From Cryptomeria japonica (lineage: Eukaryota > Streptophyta > Pinopsida > Cupressales > Cupressaceae): a stretch of DNA of 64,000 bases. Below, piece by piece: positions 35,228-46,113 of the stretch. Within the stretch, counting starts at the first letter, position 1, and every line of letters begins with the position of its first letter. The notes below the pieces were generated by a model. That model did no database searches, was not told the origin of the DNA, and saw nothing but the letters and a program-made list of their open reading frames with translations. The translations under genes were made by a program, and so were the position numbers. Location of the stretch: the NCBI RefSeq assembly GCF_030272615.1, contig NC_081413.1, positions 562,386,010 through 562,450,009 of the forward strand, written 5' to 3'.

Positions 35228-35936
35228 TTTTCCCTCTCTATCTCTCTCTGTGCCTCCCTCAATAATGTCTTTTTCACCTTCTTCCTCTCTCACTCTTGCC
35301 CCATCTATCTTAAACTAGCCAAATCCTTTTCTATTTTCTACTCTATAGTTGACACATTCTGTCTCTTGTTTGTATTCGAGTAAATTTTAGATGTTTGATT
35401 ATCATCATTATTATTAGTTGTAATTGTAGACTTAAAATTTAAATAACTTTTATTAAGAAAGTTATATTTTTGTTATGCAAACACTCGATCACTTAAGGAA
35501 TTTTTATATAAATTCAAAATAAATGTCAATGCAAATATTACACATTGTATATATTTTTTAAAATTTTTATGGATAGATCAATTCATAATTGCAAACTATA
35601 GATGTGCAAATGTGATTAATTTTAAAGAAGTGGCCTAGACAACAAGTTTTCATATTTTAGAGATTCATTCCGACATCACTATGTTTTGACATATTGACAA
35701 GTCATTTGGGACGTCTTTGATGATATATCTTCATTTTATGAGTATCACTATTTTAATCTTTTAATTTATGAACATTTATTTCTAAATGCATTAAAAATCT
35801 CACATGTTATATCTTGACTAAGAAAAAATTGGTTGTTTGTTAATTATATTAAAGAAGATTTATTTTTCTTTCATTTTTCAACTTGCAAGCTATCTAATTT
35901 TATGGGAATCGCTTAAAATAAAACAAATAAGAATAA
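34500..35936. other. AT-rich spacer, no gene
   Basis: The only structure seen is a TC microsatellite at 35189-35216 inside a pyrimidine-rich stretch (35180-35300). The rest is stop-rich. Confidence 0.5.
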
Positions 35937-38149
35937 TAATTACGTGTTATCGGGAAAAGGAGCCGGTGTGGCGCTAGGGTTCGGAGTGGTCTCTGCGTTG
36001 CAGGAGATGTTGCAGAGGAAGATGGCAAAGGAGATGATGAGGATGCCAGGTGGTTGGCAGTCATTTTTTAGTGGGGTTTCCTAGAGTTTGTACCTTGGCC
36101 TGCGAGGCCTCTTCTCTCTCCCCCTCTCTTGCCCACGATTGCATGCTTTGCTTGTCCTCTATTTGTGGGGGTGGACGACATTGGTGGTGCTTGCAGTGCC
36201 TGCTTCCTGCTTGTGGCTACGATCGATTTTGGAGGTGGTGTTGCTTTTTCTCCGGGAGGTGTTGGTCTTTCGCCTTGGCGTCGGGATGGGGGTTTAGAGC
36301 CTCGTGGTTCTACTTCACCCTTTGTGGCTATTTTCTCAGTCTACGCTATGGGTGGCGGGAGTTGTGTCGAGCTTAGGGTGTGGGTTGCAGATGGAGATGC
36401 AAACGAGGATGGAGGTGAAGTTATGGATGGAGTGGGGTCTGTCATTGGTTGCTCAGTGTTGTGGCTGCTTTTCCTGTGTGCAGGTCCGTTTGTTGGTGAG
36501 GCTTGGCTGTGGGAGATTTATTATTTGCAGCTCGCCCTATGTCGCCCCTTTGTTGTTGTGGGTTCCTTTGGGCACTGCTTCCTCACCCTTTCTTTGTGGA
36601 TGGTGTGCGCGTTGTGGATGGTGTGTCCTGCCGCTCTTGGGCACCTGTGGTTGGGACTTTTGTTGCTCTTAGAGATGTCCCTGTCTTTGTGGCGTGAAGG
36701 GGTTGGTGCAATGTGGTGGCTTTTCCCTAGGCTATTCTCCCTCTTGGCCTGACTGTTGCTTCTGTGTGGTGGTTTTCCGGTTGCTAGAAGGTTGCTTTTC
36801 TAGGTCTTGGTGGAGGGTTTGTTTTGGATGTGTTGTGCTCCTGTGCCAGAAGTATTGTTGCCCTGCTATTGGTGAGGTGTGGGGGAGGTGTTTGGGATCC
36901 AGGTGGAGCTACCGTGGATTGGCCTTTCCTTAGTGTCTTGGGCTCTTCTCTCCCCTTGGGGGCTGTATGTTTCCCTTGGAGTGGTATCTGTTTTTGTAGG
37001 GGGCCTCTGTGTAGGGGGTCTTTTTGTCCTTGTTGTGTTACCTTTTAAGGTTTCCTCTTAATGGTTGTGGGTGCATCCCTTTTCCTATTTTTGTCAAGAG
37101 GTTCTTTGGTGTTATTCAGGCTTTCATCATTCTTTTTTTCTCAGTCTGTCCTATTGAGGTTGCGTTTCCTTCTTCTATGGCGAAGAGTTGTGGACTGAGT
37201 TTTGTGGGATGGATCCTATTGGGGGCTTCAAAGGCCCTATTTTTTGAGGAGGGAAGCATGATTGTTAATCTCTCCTTATTGTGAGGTTTATGTCCTTTTT
37301 CTTTTATAGAGGTGGAGATTTTGGTGTTGCTAGTTTTCTTGAAGTTGAATTGGTTCAAGCCTCTTCTTTAGCATAAGTTTTTTGGGAGCCTTTTTAAAAC
37401 CTATTTATCTAGCTAACCATCATGGTTTTGTTTCTTCGTTGCTGGACTTTGTTTCGTGGTTTTAAGCTATGTGGATTGAAGCTATGTGGATTGAAGTTGT
37501 GTTCTCTCTGTTGATGGTTTCCATCTTCTTAGTCCCTTTAGAGGTGGGTACATGTCCTACTGACATGGAAAGGAGCTTTGCTAGAAGGGGAGTGACTATC
37601 AGATGCTTTGTGTTTGGTGGCTTCATTTTGTTGGTTTTGGGAGCCATTACAAAACCCAACTTGAAGGTTAGGGGAACCTTTCTAAACCCCCTTATTTTTG
37701 TTTACTTCTTAATGCTTAGTTTGTTGGACCTTACTGGGTCCATGATAGGTTATGGGAGCCTTGTAAAACCCATGGGCTGGCTGGATGCTATTAGTTTTAA
37801 AGGGCCCAGTTTGGCCAGTTATTGTTTTTTGTTAGGTAAGGGCTTGGTTGGGAGCTAGAAGAACTCTGTGCCGGTTGAGGGTGCCTGTAATACCCTCATT
37901 ATTATGGGGTTTGGTCTTGGGCTGTTTGTTGGCTGTCTTTTTTTGCAGCTTTAGTTGTAGGTTGTGAGAGCCTATTCTAAAAACCCATGTATTTGGCTTT
38001 TATTTCATGATTCTTTGGCGCTTTCATGTTCCTTTTGTTATGACAACTTTCTGGTTGAGGGTTCTAGATTCATTCATAATCTATTTGTAAAGGGTTTTGG
38101 GTCCCTTCAAAACCAATTTTTTCCTTAATAAAAAGTAATTATGTGTTAT
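35937..38149 (+). mobile_element. RT-less LINE-type insertion with 14-base target-site duplication
   Basis: TAATTACGTGTTAT (35937-35950) and TAATTATGTGTTAT (38136-38149) flank a 2.2-kb insert. It starts GC-rich (CGGGAAAAGGAGCCGGTGTG), contrasting with the AT-rich surroundings, and ends in a T-rich tail with GGGTTTTGGGTCCCTTCAAAACC and CTTAATAAAAA. The tail resembles that of the insertion ending at 11927. A motif like GGGAGCCTT-TAAAACCC recurs about six times at 37390-38110. The GC-rich open frame 36129-36752 (207 codons) is not recognised and may be spurious. No endonuclease or reverse transcriptase is present. Confidence 0.7.
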
Positions 38150-38559
38150 GAATATTCACTCCAAAATTTTATCTTTTTTAATATTTTTAGGTTTATCATA
38201 ATGTAACATATTGGAAAGAAAAATGTATACTTCCTTTGAAAATTATTCTAGATTAATTAACTAGTCTAGATATCATGCAAAAAATAAAGTATCAATTTTA
38301 TAATTTTCATTTGTTATAAGATTATTTTATTTTAGTCATAATTCAAATAATTAATGTTTAATAATTAACATAATTTTTAACTTTGTCAAAACAAGTGAAT
38401 GTTGAATAGGGGGTCCATTTTTTTTTTTAACCGTGCTTCCCACTTGTTCCCGCTTGCTCAAGTTGGTGTTGTCTATGATGAATGTTGTAGGGGGGCCTCT
38501 TTATAGGCTTCCCAATCTCCGGGGAGCTAAAACCGTGAGCCTCATGCTTGTCCTTTGCC

Positions 38560-40075
38560 CTCTATGGAACGTCTGGTGGTGGAATCTTTCTAGCATTCTC
38601 CCTTGCCTCAATATCGATTTGATTCCTTTTTTGCAGATGTAGAACCTTCCACATGCGTGGATAAACTAGTCAAATGGATCATGAAAAAGATAGGAAAAGT
38701 GTCTGACACTCCTGCATCTTGGGTGGAATGCGTGGTAAAAGAATATCTAGTGGAGATCCCTGATGTGTTGTTGAATACAATGATTGTAGAGTTAAGCCTT
38801 TCTCTAGTGAGTAAGTTCTTTGCTTTTTTATCCCTCCTTGGACCAGGTTAGGAAGTGGATAGCCACTAAGTGGAAAATGAAAGGTAGAGTAACTATAAAT
38901 GCTATGTCTAATGGTCTTTTCCTCTTTAGCTTCATTAATCAACATGATATGGTTTGCATCCTAAAGGATGGACCTTGGGCTTATGGAAGTAGTGACTTCC
39001 ATTCCCTTTGTAAATGGAAGCCGAATCTTGACTCATGAAAGGATTCGGGTGTTGTGGCCCCTACCTGGATTTGTCTCCCTAGTCTTCCCCTAGAGTTTTG
39101 GAATCTAGGAGTTTTTAAGGGGATTGCCAATTCCTTAAGTAAATTCCTTGTAGTTGATTGTATCACCCAAATTAAATCTAGATTATTGTTTGCTAGAATC
39201 TATGTTAATGTTGCTATCAATACTATGTTACTGACCAAGGTGACACTCCTCTCCATGTTGGGATCTTGGATCCAACCAATAGAGTATGAGAATGCAAAAT
39301 CCTTTTGTCAAACCTGCAATAGATATAGGCACCTTAGCACAACCCACAAGAAAAATATGGGGGCAAAGAAACAACTACCTAGGGTATTAGATAAATCAGA
39401 GAAGGTTCATTGCAAGACTCTTGATATTGACCTGGAGAAGGTTCCCCTATCTAGTCATGGCCTTTCTAATCAGGAGATTGAGAATAATCTTGCTAAGGAC
39501 AAAAAAAAACAAATGTATGACATGATGACATCTTCATCAAATAGTTTCAGGTAGGGTAGTAAAATCCCACTACCTGCATATCATAAATCTGAGGATCAAA
39601 CGAAAGAAGTTGTCACTAAGGAAGGGGAAATGGTGATTGATCTGAACCATAACCTAGTTCAACAATTGATTACTTTGGGAGGAGATGAACCCAAGTTAAC
39701 AAAGGATGGAGAACCAAAGGACCCTTCCCAAGATAAGGAGAATATTAACTCGAAGAATCAGTTGAAGACTAAAGAAAAAAAGTAATGGAGGTTTTTTCAA
39801 CCTCAAGGAAAACTTACAAGTATTGGGCTTCTCTTCTACCCCCTGACTACCAGGTCAAAATTTTGGCTATCGGAGGATGAAAGTGATGACGAAGAATGGA
39901 CCTAGGTAACTACAAAGAATAAAAAGAAGAAAAAAGTGGATGTTGAAGGTGAGGGTAAATTAGGGAGATCTTCACTTGAAAGATGTCAGGTTAAAGGGTG
40001 CAACCAAGGAGGTTATAGTAGGAAGACAGGGAATGGGTGGCTCCAAGAAGTTGAGTCCCACTTTTGGGCAAAACG
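38560..40075 (+). pseudogene. LINE ORF1, DUF4283-like, with broken zinc knuckle
   Basis: Translation in shifting frames gives DUF4283 hallmarks: QVRKWIATKWKMKG, LKDGPWAYGSSDF, then VAPTWICLPSLPLEFW and a knuckle remnant CQTCNRYRHL, where the final Cys is not seen. A Lys/Asp/Glu-rich tail runs to about 40075 (GEPKDPSQDKENINSKN, SEDESDDEEWT). Frame changes occur near 38848 and 39040 and several stops follow. It resembles the ORF1 at 10542 but is clearly a different, older copy. No ORF2 follows. Confidence 0.65.
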
Positions 40076-40084
40076 TGGAAGTGT

Positions 40085-40849
40085 TTTCCCTATTTTTCAA
40101 ATTTTTTGTTGATTGATGTCAAAATTTGAGGCACTTAGAGATTGAATCTGAAAAAACTTCAGCAATAGAAAATGTAGTGCTCGAAGTCAAATTTTCAAAT
40201 ATGTAATTTATTTCAATACCCACATGGTAGAAATTACATTTTAGTAGGAATGTTTAAAAACCACTTTTTCAAAATGTCTATTTCAGGACCATACCACACA
40301 TGTGTACAACCACCATATTTTGACGTAAATAATTGAATTTTTGCAAATCCTTATGGGAAAAGATACCGAAGACACCAAATATTGATGATAATATTTTATC
40401 TTATTTTTTTATTGAATATATTTTTTCTAATTAATTTTTAATTTACTATAAAGTACATTTTCAAAACATTTGGTGTACGATCACCATAATTTGATGAAAA
40501 TTTCATATTTTAATCTTCAAAATAATTGTATGTAGATTGATGTCATATAATTTATTTTCCAAAACACCTAAAAACAAAAAAGTTATTAAAGTTTTACTGA
40601 ACCTCACTATTTTACATTTAGGTACCACTTTTGATTAATAAATGATGCAAAAATAGTAAGAATATTCATATCACTATGAAATTATATTTTTTAAATCTGG
40701 ACAGTGATAACTCTAATGAGTTTTCGCTTCATAAAAAAATACGATTAGGAAGGCCTTCAAAAAATTATGGCAAGGCAGAAATCTGGTATTCTAGTGCCTT
40801 AGCCATTTTTTTGGAGGTCCAAGCATAGGCTTGGTCCCACCAAGACTAA
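40085..40849. other. AT-rich stretch between LINE ORF1 and DNA transposon
   Basis: Stop-rich sequence without a recognised feature. It could belong to the left end of the DNA transposon, because I cannot place that end exactly. Confidence 0.4.
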
Positions 40850-40914
40850 GGGTAATTGCACAAAGATAATGTTTAGAAAAGTGGACACCACCCAAAAAAA
40901 ACATGGAAAAACAA

Positions 40915-41125
40915 GCAGCGCGTATGCGGTTCTAAAATTTGAATTCACCGCATACGTGCTTAGGTTTGTTGTTCCCGAGCTCAGAGAAGGTAGCGCATAC
41001 GCGCTGCTTTTAGGAAAATGAGCGTGTACGCGCTAACTCTAGGAAAATGAGCATGTATACGCTACTTATAGGAAAATGAGCGCATACACACTAATAATCT
41101 CAAGATAACCGCGTACGCGGTGTCT
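40915..41125. repeat. Left array of CGCATACGCG-type motifs
   Basis: Repeated near-palindromes include GCGCGTATGCGG, CCGCATACGTGC, GCGCATACGCGC, GCGTGTACGCGC, CGCATACACAC and CCGCGTACGCGG. Several are separated by TAGGAAAATGA. CpG density is high in an otherwise AT-rich region. The array lies just upstream of the plus-strand gene. Confidence 0.8.
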
Positions 41126-41249
41126 ATCAAAAAAGTTTAAAAAAAAATCTGGGTCTTATTTTCCCATGAATAACATGTTTTTACTTCTTGTTCTTTCTTC
41201 ATTTTCTCTCCTAAACCGCGAATGGAGTGCTATATTTCTCCTCTAGACT

Positions 41250-43773
41250 ATGGATCAAGGTTAGTTTTTGTCTTTCTTTCCCATTTCTTCAATTTGTTTT
41301 ACATTTTGAATTTTGATTAGGTTTTTTCATTTTTTATTTCAAAAACCAGATTTTTCTAATCTACAACAAGAACAACCAAATGCACCTCCTGAAAACCCAC
41401 AAGAACAACCAAATGCACCTCCTGAAAAACCCACAAGATACACCTCCAATTCCTCCTATTGACCACACACTCGAAACACAGGAGTAATTAATTAATCAGT
41501 TAGGACAAAATACGTCTAAAATCAATAGACTGATTGTTAAATTGAAAACATCTGAACTTGAGCATCATTAATCCCTCGCCACTAGCCTAGAAACATTAGC
41601 TAGTGGTGCCATAGTTGTTTCCACATAAATTACCAAATGGGGAAGCTTTAGGGATAGGTGTCATCAATTCTATGTCGATGGGCTATCATACAAGGGAGTA
41701 AACAACAAAAATATTAGTAAACAACAAATATGTGCCCTTTTCATTGATCCAAAAACTGGTCAATCATTACCTCTTAATGCAAAGAAGTTTCCCATACATT
41801 GGTGTACCAATGTGGAGATGAAGAATTTTTTTTGGCAGAGGTGGTGGATGGTCTTTGATGATCCACCTTGTAATAATTATGAGGTGCCATTATATTTTTT
41901 GAGAAAAGTATATTGTGAGTTTGTTCTCAATGTGCATGCAAACTATTTTGACATGAGAGAGTTCCATGGTAGAGGTGGTGGCTCTTCCCAAGATAGACTT
42001 GGAGCTCGTAGGCAATTAACTGCGGAGAGTCGCCACCCCCTAGCACCCAAACCCAAGGTGCATCAAGCTGTCCCTGTAGAGCTAAAAGAGTCGATGGAGC
42101 TACAGACTCTTCAGGCGGCTAGAACGTTGACTGGTGCCATCATCTAGCATGGGACGTCATTAGCACACCCTATTGTATTGGATGATAAGCCATTAGTTTC
42201 TCCAGGCGGCGATAAAGAGCCCATCCAGCATATGTGTGTTAGTTGCTTGGGGATATGCTCAGGGATAGATGATGCAGCCGGTGCAGATGGATCCTCATCT
42301 CATCTGTGCACAATTTGCGGGAGTAGATGTCCAGCCCACACGATTGAGGATTTCGCGCTGACAGATGAGTTGATGGACATGGTGTTTTCCCATGAGCGAT
42401 AGACACAAGTGTGTTGATTTGAATTCATAACATTTTATTTATCAGTCACTTTAAATTTGTAATTACATAAATGAATTTTCATTTATATATTGATTTAAAT
42501 TGAGACAAATAATATGCATTTCAAGATGCAGCAACAGTATCCCATACTCCTCCCCCAGTTACTATAGTTGCAACTTTGATGCCTGAGGTATAAATTTTGT
42601 AACATGGTAAAATAGAATAGTACACTTTGAATTTAAAAAAATACAAGATATACTAACTATCTTTAATGCTTGGTCCAATTTTTGGTTTGTAGGTGTTTAT
42701 AGGGGACCAAATGTCCTAGATTGATAATATCATGCTCTCAACGATCGATTTTGGCCTACAAGGCTATATGGTATCATATTTTGTACAACCCTTTTTATGT
42801 ATTGTTTTGATGGAACATGCAAGTCATTTCATTTTAAATTTTTAAAATTATGTTTGTTTTATTATCTGTACTAATATCTCATGTTAATTTTATTTTTTTA
42901 GGGTACCCCCTCCGTGTCTAGGGCTCCTCCTAAGAAAAATAATTCCTCGAAGACGCCAAAACGTGGGAAGAAGGTAATTGAACACATTTTTAGTTGTACA
43001 ATTGTTTGAAAATGTTGAATGCACCTGATTTGCTCATGGATCAAGAGAGGGCGGAGGTATCTATCTCTACTTTATTTTCTTGATTTCATGATTATATGCA
43101 TGCATACATGTGAACTTGTAATATATTATAATCTTATAATTTGTTCATACAAGAAATATCCATACCTATTTCATCAATGGTGAACCCTCCTCCATGCACT
43201 GGAGAAGCATCTTAGGATCTAGTACACTTTTGTTTTATATGTAAAATTAATTATTTTTAACCTACAATACTTATCATTATATTAATTGTATTGAATCTTT
43301 GAACATTTTTTGTATATGTAATAGCGACAATTTCTCCATCGATGTTGAGCCATCCTCAGTCCATTGGAGAAGCATCTTAGGAACAGGTACATCATTGTTA
43401 TCTATATTATAGCTTTTAAGTGTTTTTGATATATATATGTTAGTACATTGTATTAATTGTACATTTAATCTACAATAGACCCCTTCGTGATACGACCATA
43501 ACATGGATCTATTTAAGTATGTCTTCAAGAAAACTCCTAAGAGTGACAAGGAGAAGAGAGCGAAGACATTAGCTCCTAGATCTTCCAATGAGGTAATCTA
43601 CAATTCAATTGCAAAGGAATTATAGTTAAATGCATAGTTATGTTGTTAATTGTGAACTATTTTTGACAAAAGAATTCTAACTTGGCTTTTGAATTGTGGT
43701 TTTACAGCCATCTACAGAGTCGTGTACTGCATTGAAGAGGCTTGATTTTGATGATCCATCACAAGTTTAGGAT
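41250..43773 (+). pseudogene. Multi-exon gene of the DNA transposon, product unknown
   Basis: Exon 1 ATGGATCAAG (41250-41259) is joined by GT-AG to 41350, giving M-D-Q-D-F-S-N. This runs through a QEQPNAPPE repeat, a coiled-coil-like stretch (INRLIVKLKTSELEHH) and a Trp-rich region (MKNFFWQRWWMVFDD). Next comes a paired-cysteine motif (CVSCLGIC ... CTICGSRCPAH), ending at TGA-like stops near 42402. Short later exons follow with good splice sites: TPPPVTIVATLMP (ends 42589), GTPSVSRAPPKK (42902-42974), two similar ones ending GEAS, MDLFKYVFKKTPKSDKEK (from 43503) and ESCTALKRLDFDDPSQV with the final stop. I do not recognise the product. A frameshift near 41425 and several TAG/TAA stops break it. 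The last exons could be a separate gene. Confidence 0.5.
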
Positions 43774-44289
43774 CATATAGTGTTAGTTTTAGTCATAGAA
43801 TGACCAATACATGTAGATATATTCTACATTTTTATTGTATATCGATTTGGACATGGCATATGCCACATTTTTATAATACTTGTATTGACTTGGCAGACAT
43901 GCCTTTATATATATATAAATATCAATATTCGATCCAATAAATTTGTACTGTGTTCATTATTTTCTATTTGTTGTATTTTGTGGTTGTCCTTTTATAAATT
44001 TAATTGATCATTTTCCTATGTAATCAACAATATGAATATAAACAACAAAAATATATGATATAAAACATTGCAATCGTGGAATATGATTTGATTAAATTTC
44101 TAAAATATTGAATTCACCCTACAAAACTCCTTGTATTTAGTTCATTATTATGTATTCATTGTATTTGGTGGCTGCCATTTTATAAATTTAAATTAATATT
44201 TGCATATGTAATCAACAATATTAATATAAACAACAAAAATTGACAACATGAATATAAACAACAATATGTGTTTGGTGTGAGAGCACCTT

Positions 44290-45705
44290 CACGCTCACAA
44301 TGGTCAAATTTTGTTTGTTGTGTACACAAACCGATGTCGCAAGAACGTCTGGGTGGGCAGGTTTACACTAGGCATGCCCCTGTTGTGCATCCCAAAGTGT
44401 CAGAACGTCGAGAGTCATACCATAATGGTGCGATCTCTCAAGTGCCCTGAGTCCAAAAAATTGTCAAAATTTGATGGGCTGTTTCTTCAAATCTAAGACA
44501 TATGGTTGATCCGTTTGAACCCGTGGGGTTGCATGAGGTTCCTCTATAATGGCCTATCTCGATTTTTGATGACTCGGAGCCATTTTCAATTGGTAGCATT
44601 TTTTCCCCTACTGCAAAAACCATCAGTTGCATGTAATGCAAAGTTGCAAGATTGGCTAGAATTGGTTTGTTTCGTCGTGTGCACAAACCGACGTCACGAG
44701 CGCATTTAGGTGGGAAGGTTTACACTAGGTATACCCCTGTCATGCATCCCAAAGTGTCTGAATGTCGAGAGTCATATCGTACTGGGGCGATCTCTCAAGT
44801 GCCCTGAGTTCAAAAAATTGTCAAAATTTGATGGACTGTTTCTTCAAATCCAAGACACATATGGTCAATCTGTTTGAACCCATGGGGTCACATGAGGCTT
44901 CTCTAAAATGGCCCATCTTGATTTTTGACGACTCAGAGCCATTTTCAATTGGTAGCATTTTTTCGCCTCTTTACAAAAACCGTCAGTTGCATGCAATGCA
45001 AAGTTGCAAGATTAGCTAGAATTGATTCGGTTTGTCGTGTGCACAAATTGACATCACGAGCACATCCAGGTAGTTAGGTTTATGCTAGGTATGCCATTTT
45101 CATGCATTCCAAAGCACCAGAACGTAGAGAGTCATACCGTACCGAGACGATCTCTCAAGTGCCATGAGTCCAAAAAATTATCAAAATTTGACGGACTGTT
45201 TCTTCCAATCCAGGACATATATGGTCAATCTCTTTGAACCTGTGGAGCTATGGGAGGCTCCTCTACAATGGCCTATCTCATTTTTTGACGACTCAAAGCC
45301 ATTTTCAATTGGTATCATTTTTTCACCTACTGCAAAAGTCATCAGTTGCATGCAATGCAAAGTCGTAGGATTGGCTAGAATTGATTTGGTTCATCATGTA
45401 CACAAACCGATGTCACGAGCGCGTCCAGGTGGGAAGTTTTACATTAGGCATACCCCTGTCGTGCATCCCAAAGCATTGGAACGTCGAGAGTCATACCGTA
45501 CTGGGGTGATCTCTCAAGTGCCCTAAGTCCAAAAAATTGTCAAAACTTGAAGGACTGTTTCTTCAAATCCAGGACACATATGGTCAATCCGTTTGAACTC
45601 GTGGGGTCGTGCGAGGCACCTCTACAATGGCCTATCTCAATTTTTGATGACTCAGAGATATTTTCAATTGGTAGCATTTTTTCATCTGCTGCAAAAATTG
45701 TATCT
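44290..45705. repeat. 360-base tandem array, about four copies
   Basis: Units recur every 360 bases (for example ACACAAACCGATGTCGCAAG at 44321 and its variants at about 44681, 45041 and 45400). Each contains a GAGAGTCATACCGTACTGG-type block, CTCAAGTGCCCTGAGTCC and TGACTCAGAGCCATTTTCAATTGG. Copies differ by roughly 10 percent. The unit has no sustained open frame; frames of about 80-120 codons across it are incidental. It lies between the 3' ends of the two transposon genes. Confidence 0.9.
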
Positions 45706-46113
45706 AGTCTCAATCTATGACCCCTATGACCTGATAATGACTCAAATAATTCTCCATGATTATACAAGAATCAAGAATGCTCAAAATATGGTCAAATCAA
45801 CTCTTGGCTATTTGATTATAAAAAAAATGTCTTACAAATCATCTCATGGGCTTTTATATAAAATTTGGCATTACAATATGTGCAATTCAGCTCATCGCCA
45901 TTTTAATATACAAATCATCTCATGGGATTTTATACAAAATTTGGCATGTACATATGTACAAATCAACTCATTTCCATTTAAATATACAAAATTATGCCCC
46001 TAAACATGTAAAAATCAGCTCATGGGCATTTATATATACAAAAACTGAATATAGAACAATTCATCAATGATCTATACAAAATTCCTAAAATCATTCTACT
46101 CTGAACCGTATAA
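45706..46113. repeat. Short imperfect repeats after the 360-base array
   Basis: Three to four copies of a motif near CAAATCATCTCATGGGATTTTATACAAAATTTGGCAT, at about 45835-46040, spaced about 65 bases apart. They lie just downstream of the transposase stop codon. Confidence 0.6.

Noticed and set aside
36050-37060. Overlapping GC-rich open frames of 60-207 codons
   Set aside because: Several frames are open at once because the insert is GC-rich; none shows recognisable motifs. Kept only as part of the LINE-type insertion.
44268-45767. Frames of 60-120 codons across the 360-base repeats
   Set aside because: They do not stay open in the same phase from unit to unit and have no recognisable product.
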